Positions 16,586 to 24,638 of a DNA stretch of 64,000 bases are shown here, in pieces (the first letter of the stretch is position 1; each line of letters starts with the position of its first letter). The DNA comes from GWE2-42-39 sp963668595 (GTDB taxonomy: Bacteria > Bacteroidota > Bacteroidia > Bacteroidales > Prolixibacteraceae): positions 496,001 to 560,000 of the forward strand of contig OY764876.1 of NCBI GenBank assembly GCA_963668595.1, read 5' to 3'. Below the pieces are notes generated by a model that saw nothing but the letters and a program-made list of their open reading frames with translations, was not told the DNA's origin and ran no database searches. Both the position numbers and the translations under genes were made by a program.

Positions 16586-17119
16586 GTCTGTTAATTTCGA
16601 TAGATTGTTGGTGTATTGTCATTTTTTGATTGATTTTATATCGAAAAATCTTGGCAATTTGTGTCGTAGTATGGTATGAAGCCTGAATATTATTGCTGTT
16701 CCGATAACGAATATTTAGAATCATTGGGCAAAACACTTATCAGGAATAAAACTCGTGATACAGGTTGAATAACAGCTTTTTTTTATCATCTTTTATATAT
16801 TTTTGAGCACTATAAGAAGAAATAGAGACTGGCTTTTTATGGGGAGTTTTTTTACATACTCTGATTTGGGTTTTGTCAAATATTTCGGATAAAAGAATTA
16901 AACCTCACAGTGTAAAGCATAGCATGCTCGTAAGTGTCAGGAAGGGGAGATAGAAGGGATTCAAATGCAAAAAGGAATTGTGCATGCGTCTGGTATGTTT
17001 GCAAAAATAAATCATTAATTAGTGAAAGCGGGACTTGTCTAATACAAGAGGTTCGCATTTTCATTGTTTGAATTCCTGAAAAATACGGCTAAGTCATATT
17101 TTTTATAAAAACAAGAAGG

Positions 17120-17395
17120 ATGAAAAAAATGAAATTGAATCAGTTAAACTCTTTTTCTTTATCGGAGATGGAGATGGGACAGGTGAAGGGTGGACAAACG
17201 GTAAAAGGAAATTGTGCATGCGCTTGCAGATATGCACAAAAAGGAGGTTCATCCACCAGTGGAAACGGAAATGCAAACAATTCAGGAGGACTGAGTTCTC
17301 CGGGTATGAAGCTGATCCATTCTGTTGACAGACCCGTCGAAAATGGAGGTTTTTCTACGAATGAATCATGGGTGCCTCCATGTGAAAAGCAATAG
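17120..17395 (+). CDS. RiPP precursor peptide, subfamily 2, copy 1
   Basis: 91 residues. Leader MKKMKLNQLNSFSLSEMEMG, then QVKGGQ with the GG at 24-25, then the core NCACACRYAQKGGSSTSGNG (C32, C34, C36) and ANNSGG, LSSPGM. The tail after SPGM (KLIHSVDRPVENGGFSTNES and WVPPCEKQ) is unrelated to tails of the other copies and adds one Cys. The fourth core Cys of subfamily 1 is Ser here (LSSPGM). It is the first of five precursors on the strand leading to the maturase. Confidence 0.88.
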   Translation: MKKMKLNQLNSFSLSEMEMGQVKGGQTVKGNCACACRYAQKGGSSTSGNGNANNSGGLSSPGMKLIHSVDRPVENGGFSTNESWVPPCEKQ

Positions 17396-17561
17396 GTGTC
17401 TGTATTTATTAGCCAAGACTTGTTCCTAAAATAAATAGGAGGCTATTCTTTTGTTTTACAGGTATTAATACTGGCGATTTGCTTTGTAGATAAGATCAGT
17501 AAAAGATACTAAGATCAGTAAAAGATACGGATTGAGTCATATTTTTATAAAAACAAGAAGG

Positions 17562-17810
17562 ATGAAAAAAATGAAATTAAATCAATTAAGTTCGTTTTCG
17601 TTATCGGATATGGAAATGGTGCAGGTAAAAGGCGGACAAACGACAAAAGGAAATTGTGCCTGTGCTTGTAAGTATGCACAAAAAGGAGGTTCGTCAACCA
17701 GTGGAAACGGAAATGCCAATAATAAAAGCGGATTGAGCTCTCCCGGAATGCAACCAGAACCCGAAAAAGAACACGATAGAGTCTATCCGCATCATCTTAT
17801 TCTGGCATAA
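17562..17810 (+). CDS. RiPP precursor peptide, subfamily 2, copy 2
   Basis: 82 residues from the ATG at 17562; ten further upstream codons come from the conserved 5' leader box, not from coding sequence. Leader and QVKGGQ site as in copy 1; core NCACACKYAQKGGSSTSGNG then ANNKSGLSSPGM. The tail QPEPEKEHDRVYPHHLILA is specific to this copy. Three core Cys in the CACAC motif. Near-identical in leader and core to copies 3 and 5 at nucleotide level, so duplication is recent. Confidence 0.88.
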   Translation: MKKMKLNQLSSFSLSDMEMVQVKGGQTTKGNCACACKYAQKGGSSTSGNGNANNKSGLSSPGMQPEPEKEHDRVYPHHLILA

Positions 17811-18149
17811 TTTTGTAATAATAGGATTATACAGTTGAACTTGCAGTTGTGAATTACTTGCATGATCTTATTTTTTTGTTCTTTTGTGTTCTGATGGAAA
17901 ATGGATAAAACAGTTCAAATAAGCATTGTTTGTTCGGTTGGCTATTTAATTATTCGTTTTTTGAAGTTGATCTTTGAGGTGAATGCATGTAAATTAAATG
18001 ATCTGTACTGTGTTTTTTGAACATTTTACGGCAGCGGATAAGTTGGAGAGGACAAGCATTTGTTGATGGATGACATAATGGAGACTGTTGTTTCAACGGA
18101 TGAGACCAGTGAAAATGAATCAAGTCATATTTTTATAAATACAAGAAAA

Positions 18150-18404
18150 ATGAAAGGTTTGAAATTAAATCAATTAAGCTCGTTTTCGTTATCGGATATG
18201 GAAATGGTGCAGGTAAAAGGCGGACAAACGACAAAAGGAAATTGTGCCTGTGCTTGTAAGTATGCCAACAATGGCGGATCATCGACCAACGCAAATGGAA
18301 ATGCCAATAATCAAAGCGGGTTGCATTCTCCTGGAATGAACCCTGAACCCGAAATAAAATACTATAAACTGAAACGAGCTTATTGTGGGGTAGCTTGGCT
18401 CTAA
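18150..18404 (+). CDS. RiPP precursor peptide, subfamily 2, copy 3
   Basis: 84 residues starting MKGLKLNQLSSFSLSDMEMV then QVKGGQ. Core NCACACKYANNGGSSTNANG then NNQSGLHSPGM. The tail NPEPEIKYYKLKRAYCGVAW ends in Trp-Leu and adds a Cys. The longer in-frame reading back to 18060 covers the non-coding leader box and is rejected. Nucleotides 18170-18260 are nearly identical to 17580-17670, showing that the leader and first core codons are the copied unit. Confidence 0.88.
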   Translation: MKGLKLNQLSSFSLSDMEMVQVKGGQTTKGNCACACKYANNGGSSTNANGNANNQSGLHSPGMNPEPEIKYYKLKRAYCGVAWL

Positions 18405-18503
18405 TCGGATAGTGCAGTTGATCTTGCAGTTGTGAATCAATTGAATGATCTTATAGCAAGTTTTATAACCTATTCGAGTAATTTTTATAAATAAAAAAAA
18501 CAG

Positions 18504-18740
18504 ATGAAAAAATTGAAATCAAATCAGTTAAGCTCTTTTTCTTTATCAGAAATGGAAATGGGGCAGGTAAAAGGTGGACAAATGACAAAAGGAAATTGCG
18601 CCTGTGCACTGAATGGAGGTTTATTCTCCAGTGGAAATGTTAATAACAAAGTAGGCTTAAATTCTCCGGCAACACCTCTGTCTTCTTACACTAAACTGAA
18701 TGCAAGCGGAACTAGTTCATATACTTTTATTTGGGGATAA
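18504..18740 (+). CDS. RiPP precursor peptide, subfamily 2, copy 4 (degenerate core)
   Basis: 78 residues. The leader and QVKGGQ site are intact (MKKLKSNQLSSFSLSEMEMG). The core is altered: NCACALNGGLFSSGNVNNKV replaces the CACACKYAQKGGSS block, losing one Cys and about a dozen residues, and SPGM becomes SPAT. The tail SSYTKLNASGTSSYTFIWG ends much like copy 5 (SFIW). Its 5' box is also weaker. It may be a decaying member or one making a different product. Confidence 0.78.
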   Translation: MKKLKSNQLSSFSLSEMEMGQVKGGQMTKGNCACALNGGLFSSGNVNNKVGLNSPATPLSSYTKLNASGTSSYTFIWG

Positions 18741-18836
18741 TTTTGGTGTGATTATAATGAAGAATATCAATGATATGACCTGTTTTTTGGGTTTTAGGTC
18801 AACTAACCGGGTCATATTTTTATAGATACAAGAAGG

Positions 18837-19088
18837 ATGAAAAAATTGAAATTAAATCAGCTAAACTCCTTTTTCATATCAGATATGGAAATGGGGCAGG
18901 TAAAAGGCGGACAAATGACAAAAGGAAATTGTGCCTGTGCCTGTAAATATGCACAAAAAGGAGGTTCGTCAACCAGCGGTAATGGAAATGCGAATAATAA
19001 AAGCGGATTGCATTCTCCTGGAATGGAACCTTCAGAGCCTATAAAAAGACGTGATGAACCCAGTAATCATTCTTTTATTTGGAGATAA
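18837..19088 (+). CDS. RiPP precursor peptide, subfamily 2, copy 5
   Basis: 83 residues: leader MKKLKLNQLNSFFISDMEMG, QVKGGQ, core NCACACKYAQKGGSSTSGNG then ANNKSGLHSPGM, tail EPSEPIKRRDEPSNHSFIWR. It has a full 5' leader box and is the precursor nearest the maturase gene (90 bp away), so it is probably read together with it. The tail again differs from the other copies apart from the terminal FIW shared with copy 4. Confidence 0.88.
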   Translation: MKKLKLNQLNSFFISDMEMGQVKGGQMTKGNCACACKYAQKGGSSTSGNGNANNKSGLHSPGMEPSEPIKRRDEPSNHSFIWR

Positions 19089-19178
19089 TCATTGTATAAT
19101 CGGATCATGCAGTTGAACTTGTTGTTGTGAATCAATTGCATGATCTTATTTTTTTGTTTTTAGAAACTTTGTCGTAAA

Positions 19179-20432
19179 ATGGAAAAACCAGTTCAATACA
19201 TCACTCCTGATTTGATTAATTATCAGTTAGCCAATTTATCGCAATTGGTTTTTGAGGTGACTGACGCTTGTAATTTGAATTGCAAATACTGTGGTTTTGG
19301 CGAATTTTACGGGAATTATGAAGTTCGTGAAGACAAAAATCTGTCTATCGAAAAAGCATTGACTCTGATTGATTATCTGGTCGGGTTTTGGAATACCACT
19401 CAGAATGCTTCAGCCCGACGAAATGTGTATATTAGTTTTTACGGAGGCGAACCCTTACTGAATATGCCATTTATCAAGGCCATTGTCAGTCATGTGGAAA
19501 AACTCGATTGCAAGCATCGTTTTTTTACTTTTTCGATGACAACCAATGCCTTGCTGCTGAGCAAGAATATGGATTATCTGGTGGAAAAAGATTTCAATCT
19601 GCTGATTAGTCTGGACGGAGATGCGGAGAACACGGCTTATCGCGTTGACCATAATCAGCAACCTGCCTTCAGTCGGATTGTGAAAAATGTGGATGCTATT
19701 CGTCAGGCTTACCCCGATTATTTTGAGAATAAAGTTCAATTCAATTCGGTGCTTCATAACAAAAATTCGGTTGAACAGATTTATCAGTTTTTTAAAGAGA
19801 ATTACAACAAAATTCCCACGATTGGGGAGGTTAATACGATGGGCATCAAGCCTGAAATGCAGGAGCAGTTCCGAAACATGTACCAGAATGTGAATGAAAG
19901 TCTTTCGCAATCGGAGCATTATCGCGAAATTGAACGTGATATGTTTATCAATTCGGCGTCGTACCAGACTCTTTGTACCTTTATTCATCAATATAGTGGA
20001 TTTGTCTATCACGACTATACCGATTTGCTTTTCGAAAAGAAAGCTGCCCCCAAAATACCTTCCGGAACGTGTATTCCATTCTCAAAAAAAATGTATGTGA
20101 CGGTAAACGGAAAAATACTTCCCTGCGAACGGATTGGGCATCAGTTTGCATTGGGCGAAATAACGGATCAGGAAGTGGTTCTTGATGTTGATGCAATTTC
20201 CGAAAAATACAATCATTACCTGTCGAAAGTTGAAAAACAATGTAGCAAATGCAATAATACCAAAGCATGTACGCAATGTATTTTCTATCTTGAAGATATT
20301 GATGCAAAGCCTGTTTGCGAAGGATTTATGAACGAAGAAAATTTTCGGGCCTATTATCTGTCTCAAATGGCTTTCCTTGCCGAGAATCCGGATGCCTATT
20401 ACCGGATTATGGAAGAAATTGTTGTTGAATAA
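19179..20432 (+). CDS. Radical SAM peptide maturase, GG-Bacteroidales type
   Basis: 417 residues. The radical SAM cluster motif is C31-x3-C35-x2-C38 (TDACNLNCKYC). FYGGEPLL, typical of peptide-modifying rSAM enzymes, follows. The C-terminal third has a SPASM-like Cys-rich region: GTCIPF, LPCERIGH, and CSKCNNTKACTQC for auxiliary Fe-S clusters. The layout matches, from memory, the TIGR04148-type maturases encoded next to GG-leader precursors. Predicted to install a radical-based cross-link in the CACAC / Gly-Ser-rich core; the exact bond (thioether or C-C) cannot be told from sequence. It is followed after 13 bp by the second rSAM-like gene. Confidence 0.9.
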   Translation: MEKPVQYITPDLINYQLANLSQLVFEVTDACNLNCKYCGFGEFYGNYEVREDKNLSIEKALTLIDYLVGFWNTTQNASARRNVYISFYGGEPLLNMPFIKAIVSHVEKLDCKHRFFTFSMTTNALLLSKNMDYLVEKDFNLLISLDGDAENTAYRVDHNQQPAFSRIVKNVDAIRQAYPDYFENKVQFNSVLHNKNSVEQIYQFFKENYNKIPTIGEVNTMGIKPEMQEQFRNMYQNVNESLSQSEHYREIERDMFINSASYQTLCTFIHQYSGFVYHDYTDLLFEKKAAPKIPSGTCIPFSKKMYVTVNGKILPCERIGHQFALGEITDQEVVLDVDAISEKYNHYLSKVEKQCSKCNNTKACTQCIFYLEDIDAKPVCEGFMNEENFRAYYLSQMAFLAENPDAYYRIMEEIVVE

Positions 20433-20445
20433 ATAAATTGTACCT

Positions 20446-21684
20446 ATGGATTTTTGCTGTGATTATTGGTTGGGTATTTTCCCGCATGTTTTCTATTCGA
20501 AAAAAGGGGAGCGGGCATTGTTGTATAATACCAGTCAGGGGATGGCAACGAAAACGGAAGATTCGGATTTTATCGCTCTGATTGATGAAATGCACCAACA
20601 CAATAACCTGGGAGTTATTCATTTTAAGGGATCGATGCTGAAACAGGAAAATATCCGGCAACTCATTGATGAGACTATAGATAAAAAGATTTGTTTCTGC
20701 ATTCCAATTTCAGAAAAGAATTCAGTAAAGCCGGTTATGATGATGCCTGTTTTGAACTTGCAACGAGATGTCGAAAAACTGTCAGTGGAGACAGAGCGGG
20801 CTATTGGCGAGGATATTATTCATTATTTACTGAATCTGACGATTCAAATTAATTCGTCCTGTCAGCAAAATTGTTTGCATTGCAACGATTACAACAAACA
20901 ATTTATTTTCTGCAAACGCAGTGTCGTCAATGAGCAGTTAAGTCTGGCTCAAATCGAGCATGTTTTTCAGCAAATTGAATATGCTCCGTTACAAAAATTA
21001 ACCATCACCGGAGGAAATATTTTTCAGTATCCCGAGTTGGAAGGCTTACTTGCATTGCTGAGAAAGTACCGTTACAAGGCTAAATTCGGTATCCATTACC
21101 TGAATTGCAGCAATGATCGTTACGAACTGCTCGATGATTTTGAGAAAGACATTTATATCACTTTTCCGTTGGTGGATAGTCAGGCCGAAAATCTCCCTCG
21201 TCTTTTACAAAAAGGGAAGGCGAAAATCCATTTTATTGTATCCTCTGAATCGGATTATCAGCAGGCTGAAACGCTTATTCAGAAATATGAAATAACCGAT
21301 TACCAGGTGCTTCCTTTCTTTAAGGGAGATAATCATACTTTTTTTGAGGAGAATGTTTTCATGTCGGAAGACGATGTGTTGGCTACTCCCATCAAGCAAC
21401 GCATCATTTTTGCGAATCAAAAGCTAAATACGAATTTCTTCGGTTCACTGTTTATTCTTCCCGACGGAACGGTTCATGCCAACCTTAATGCTCCCGCTAT
21501 TGGAACGATTGACCAGCAGAGCGTTCTAGATTTGCTCAATTTTGAGCTGATCAATAACACTGCATGGAGGCAGACCCGTAATCAACATCCCTGCTCGGAG
21601 TGTATCTATCAATACCTCTGTCCTTCTCCCTCAAATTACGAACTGGTTTTTGGGAAGATGAATTTATGTTCTGTGATGGAATAG
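20446..21684 (+). CDS. Second rSAM-like protein of the GG-Bacteroidales system
   Basis: 412 residues, 13 bp after the maturase and clearly co-transcribed. It resembles the partner family called pseudo-rSAM (TIGR04150, from memory). This copy does contain a full C139-x3-C143-x2-C146 motif (SSCQQNCLHCND), then LTITGGNIFQYPEL in place of the usual GGEP, and a C-terminal Cys set (HPCSECIYQYLCPSP; NLCSVME). The first 125 residues form a separate N-terminal domain with Cys pairs (FCCDY; ICFCIP). It may be a second active enzyme, or a scaffold that binds precursor. The last gene of the RiPP operon: no exporter follows. Confidence 0.85.
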   Translation: MDFCCDYWLGIFPHVFYSKKGERALLYNTSQGMATKTEDSDFIALIDEMHQHNNLGVIHFKGSMLKQENIRQLIDETIDKKICFCIPISEKNSVKPVMMMPVLNLQRDVEKLSVETERAIGEDIIHYLLNLTIQINSSCQQNCLHCNDYNKQFIFCKRSVVNEQLSLAQIEHVFQQIEYAPLQKLTITGGNIFQYPELEGLLALLRKYRYKAKFGIHYLNCSNDRYELLDDFEKDIYITFPLVDSQAENLPRLLQKGKAKIHFIVSSESDYQQAETLIQKYEITDYQVLPFFKGDNHTFFEENVFMSEDDVLATPIKQRIIFANQKLNTNFFGSLFILPDGTVHANLNAPAIGTIDQQSVLDLLNFELINNTAWRQTRNQHPCSECIYQYLCPSPSNYELVFGKMNLCSVME

Positions 21685-21692
21685 TTTTTCTA

Positions 21693-22421
21693 TCACATCA
21701 AATTAATCAGTAAAATCAGGCACGAAACAAGTGTTAGCACCAGTGTTGCTTTCTGAAATAAGGCAGCGGGAAGAAAACGGTTGAGCTTTTTTCCAAAAAA
21801 CGAACCTAAAAACAGAAGCGGAACGGTGAGTACGGTAAGCAGTAATGCATGCAAACTGAACAGTCCGAGTAGCCAGTACCCAACGATGGCAACGAGTGCA
21901 GTGATGATACTGAACCACGAAAAAACCTCGCGAAACTCTTGTTTGTCGGCTTTGGTTGAATGAAGAAAAATAGCCAGTGGCGGGCCACTTACCGAAATGC
22001 TGCCGCTTAAAAATCCAACCAATCCTCCGGTTATTTTGTATAAATATTTTTTCGGGTTGAATTGAATTTCCACTCCGCTTAACGAGAGTAGCGACATCAG
22101 CAGAAAAATAATGCTGGTTGCATACAACAGCGCATTTTCAGATAAATAATTAAGCGTGAGCACTCCTGCGATGGTAAAAAGTCCGCCGTAAATAATCAGT
22201 GCGCGATAGCTGGGATTAATCAGTTGCCGTTCTTTCTTTTGCAGTACGATAAATCCTGAAGAGATAAGATTACACAGCACCATTACAGGAATCAGTTCTT
22301 TGGGCGAAAACCATATCTCCAGCACCGGAAGGGCAATCAGTGCAAAGCCAAAACCGGTAATGCCTTTTACCAGGCTTGCAACAATAACAATCAGGCTCAT
22401 CCATACATATTCCATCATCAT
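21693..22421 (-). CDS. TauE/SafE-family anion exporter
   Basis: 242 residues, about eight hydrophobic helices. The N-terminal MEYVWMSLIVIVASLVKGIT and GFGFALIALP is the conserved first TauE/SafE repeat; GGLVGFLSGSISVSGPPLA is the second. The family exports sulfite, sulfoacetate or related organosulfonates across the inner membrane. The start is placed at 22421 (three consecutive ATG codons), five bases after the stop of the YeiH gene; the longer frame to 22664 lies inside YeiH and is an overlap artefact. Tight coupling with YeiH suggests shared sulfur-related function. Confidence 0.88.
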   Translation of the reverse strand: MMMEYVWMSLIVIVASLVKGITGFGFALIALPVLEIWFSPKELIPVMVLCNLISSGFIVLQKKERQLINPSYRALIIYGGLFTIAGVLTLNYLSENALLYATSIIFLLMSLLSLSGVEIQFNPKKYLYKITGGLVGFLSGSISVSGPPLAIFLHSTKADKQEFREVFSWFSIITALVAIVGYWLLGLFSLHALLLTVLTVPLLFLGSFFGKKLNRFLPAALFQKATLVLTLVSCLILLINLM

Positions 22422-22426
22422 TTTGT

Positions 22427-23362
22427 TTAAAGGGTTAAGGCGAGAAATGAAAACACAGCAATAAGTATCCAGAGAATCAGTCCGAGTAAAAAGCTCTTGA
22501 TGCCTGCCTGTTTGGCTTCGGCAACCGAAATATTGGCACCAATCAGAAACAGGGCGGCAATCATTCCTTTTCGTCCCAGCCAGTTGAAATGACTGTACGT
22601 TTCGTGCAGCGACGGGAAAAAATAGGCCACCAGCATGCTGGCTACAAAAAGCAGAATAAACCACGGAATTTTAACTTTTCCGCCCGATTGGTTTTTCTGA
22701 AACAATGCAATCAGCAAGGCAAGCGGGATGATCCACAGACTGCGAACCAGTTTGACGGTGGTGGCAATTTGCAGCGCTTTTTCGCCGTAACTGGCTCCGG
22801 CTCCAACCACTGAACTGGTGTCGTGAATGGCAATGGCCGACCAATAGCCAAATGTCTCCTGACTCAGATGAAAATGATGGCCGATGTACGGGAACAAAAC
22901 CAGCGCAATGGCATTCAATACAAATACAACGATCAGCGAAAAAGATATTTGATGATTTTTTGCCTGAATAACGGGTGCCACCGCAGCAATGGCGCTACCA
23001 CCGCAGATTGCAGTGCCCGAAGCAACCAGCAAACTCACCTTCGAATCAACGCGCAAAAGCTTGCCTAAAAGAATACCGGCCGTTAGCACAAACGAGACAG
23101 AGATGGCCGTGTCGGCAAAACCTGCTTTCGAGGTGTGAATCACCTGCGGAAGGTTCATGCCGAACCCCATCAGCACAATGGATGCCTGCAATGCGAGCGA
23201 CGAATAAGCCGAAAGCTTTTCGTTTTTTAGTTTGAATAACGAAAATGAAATGCCGGTGAGTAAAGCCAGCGCAGGCGATACAAATGGCATGAAACAAAAG
23301 AATAGCGCGATGAGGTATATAAATCCTGTTTTTTGTCTGAGAAACTCCATGTTTTTTTGCAT
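22427..23362 (-). CDS. YeiH-family (UPF0324) membrane transporter
   Basis: 311 residues, about ten transmembrane helices. Family marks are ASGTAICGGSAIAAVAPVI and SAIAIHDTSSVVGAGASYG, plus a C-terminal IGANIS block. The family is annotated as a putative sulfate exporter. The gene sits between a LysR regulator and a TauE/SafE gene, the same neighbourhood logic as yeiE-yeiH in enterobacteria, where YeiE responds to sulfite. A role in sulfite or other sulfur-anion stress is therefore likely but inferred. Met5 (MEFLRQK) is an alternative start. Confidence 0.9.
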   Translation of the reverse strand: MQKNMEFLRQKTGFIYLIALFFCFMPFVSPALALLTGISFSLFKLKNEKLSAYSSLALQASIVLMGFGMNLPQVIHTSKAGFADTAISVSFVLTAGILLGKLLRVDSKVSLLVASGTAICGGSAIAAVAPVIQAKNHQISFSLIVVFVLNAIALVLFPYIGHHFHLSQETFGYWSAIAIHDTSSVVGAGASYGEKALQIATTVKLVRSLWIIPLALLIALFQKNQSGGKVKIPWFILLFVASMLVAYFFPSLHETYSHFNWLGRKGMIAALFLIGANISVAEAKQAGIKSFLLGLILWILIAVFSFLALTL

Positions 23363-23428
23363 TAATTCAGATGCAAAAGTAAAACGGAGTTATAAGCAAG
23401 TCAAATTGTAATTTTTTATTCCTGATAA

Positions 23429-24316
23429 CTAAAAGTTATAATGAAGCAGGAAATCAACGAAGCAGTTTGCACTTTTGGTTTCGTGTCCCTGCCGCAAGGC
23501 TATCCTGAATTTCCGGTTCATTGGTAGTTTGGCAATATTTAGTCTGACCAGGCTTTTCAGTTGCAGTTCTTTGGTAATCGATTTTTCTGAAAGCAAGGCA
23601 ATGCCGTCGAATTCGGTAAGAAAATTCTTGATTGCTTCGGTACTGCCCAGATGAATGAAAATGTTTAGCTCGTCGGGGCGGATATTGTTGCGTTGCAACG
23701 ATTTGTTGATGACTTCGAGCGTGCCCGAGCCTTTTTCGCGAAGCACAATCGGAATTTGCAGAAAGTCGCTCAACAGAATGGTTTTTCGCCGCGCATATAC
23801 GCTCGAACTTCCGGTAACAGGAATAATTTCGTCATCCAGAAAATCGATGTAGCGAATATTGGCTTGCGACGATTCATTTTCAACCAGGGCCAAATCAATC
23901 TCATTTTCCTGTAATTTGTTTTCCATTTCAAAAGAGTTGCCGTTGAAAACAAAAAGCTCAATTCGGGGGAAGCGCTTGTGAAAAGCGGCCAAAACCTTCG
24001 GAATTACGTATTGCGAAATGGTTGAACTGGCCCCAATGCGCAGGTTTCCCTGAAATGTGTCGTTCAATTGTCCCAAATCGAATTCCAGTTCGCGGTACTG
24101 TTGCTTAATTTCCCTGAAATACCGGTAGGTGATTTTTCCGGCTTCGGTCAGGTAAATTTTGTTCCCTTTCCGCTCAAAAAGAGTGGTGTCCAGTTTTGTT
24201 TCCAGCTCTTTAATGTGGCGGGTTACGGCGGGCTGACTGATAAACAAATCTTCTGCTGCTTTTGAAAAACTGAGCTTTTCCGCCACCGATAAAAAAACTT
24301 CGTCACGATAATCCAT
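23429..24316 (-). CDS. LysR-family transcriptional regulator
   Basis: 295 residues. The N-terminal winged helix-turn-helix is clear: FLSVAEKLSFSKAAEDLFIS then QPAVTRHIKELETKL. The rest is the periplasmic-binding-protein-like effector domain (LRIGASSTISQYVIP onward). The start is set at 24316 (MDYRDEVF), giving the usual LysR start; 15 upstream codons are unlike the family. Same strand and 66 bp upstream of YeiH, so it likely controls the transporter pair, by analogy with YeiE/CysB-type regulators. Confidence 0.92.
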   Translation of the reverse strand: MDYRDEVFLSVAEKLSFSKAAEDLFISQPAVTRHIKELETKLDTTLFERKGNKIYLTEAGKITYRYFREIKQQYRELEFDLGQLNDTFQGNLRIGASSTISQYVIPKVLAAFHKRFPRIELFVFNGNSFEMENKLQENEIDLALVENESSQANIRYIDFLDDEIIPVTGSSSVYARRKTILLSDFLQIPIVLREKGSGTLEVINKSLQRNNIRPDELNIFIHLGSTEAIKNFLTEFDGIALLSEKSITKELQLKSLVRLNIAKLPMNRKFRIALRQGHETKSANCFVDFLLHYNF

Positions 24317-24450
24317 AGCTTTTGTTTGGTCTGTTTGCCCGATTGTGTTTCGGCTCAGCAAAATACAATTTTAAAACGGAAAAGCGATTCCTATCTCGCA
24401 AAACTGAATTTTGCGGCTCTTTATTGCGTCATTTTTATTATTTCCGATTC

Positions 24451-24543
24451 AAACTTTTGCCTTTTTACTTCCTCCTTTTTACTTTGATTTCTATATCTTT
24501 GGAAAAGACCAAAAAACAAAAAAATGATTGCCCCGAAAACGAA
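24451..24543 (+). promoter_or_regulatory. Promoter-plus-start segment, copy 2, ahead of the cassettes
   Basis: Counterpart of 4620-4712 with the same spacing. It contains a perfect -7 element TATCTTTG at 24494-24501 and the start ATG at 24524 with ATTGCCCCGAAAACGA. It points into the cassette array and lies about 115 bp before the first cassette boundary, where a cassette-expressing promoter would be expected. Confidence 0.6.
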
Positions 24544-24616
24544 TGAAATACAAGAGTTACTTGGTAAAACCGATCGAGCTTTCGAAAAGTACTATAAACT
24601 TTCCGCTATTTACTAG
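24524..24616 (+). pseudogene. Truncated MIAPKT frame ending at the cassette boundary
   Basis: Thirty codons (MIAPKTNEIQELLGKTDRAF, then EKYYKLSAIY) and a TAG at 24614-24616 whose last base is the G of the first GTT recombination core. The frame therefore stops exactly where cassette A begins, as if foreign DNA had been joined inside a gene. It could equally be a short leader peptide. The related frame at 4691 shares only the first six codons. Confidence 0.4.
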
Positions 24617-24638
24617 TTATGGGCAAGGCTAAAAGACG

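Larger units (their letters stand above)
17089..18836 (+). repeat. Conserved 5' leader box before the plus-strand precursors
   Basis: GTCATATTTTTATAAA then ACAAGAAGGATG (start codon included) precedes the genes at 17120, 17562, 18150 (AAGAAAAATG) and 18837, and a weaker form precedes 18504. Separately, GTTGAACTTGCAGTTGTGAA and GCATGATCTTATTTTTTTGT recur downstream of the genes, near 17835, 18412 and 19108. The array therefore grew by duplication of gene-plus-flank units. The box supplies the ribosome-binding region. Confidence 0.75.

Noticed and set aside
16876..17064. Minus-strand 62-codon frame between the divergent precursors
   Set aside because: No leader, no similarity to the precursors, unlikely codon use.
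18060..18149. Longer N-terminus for precursor copy 3
   Set aside because: The extra codons are the conserved untranslated leader box shared by the other copies.
22422..22664. Longer N-terminus for the TauE/SafE gene
   Set aside because: It lies wholly within the YeiH coding region in another frame.
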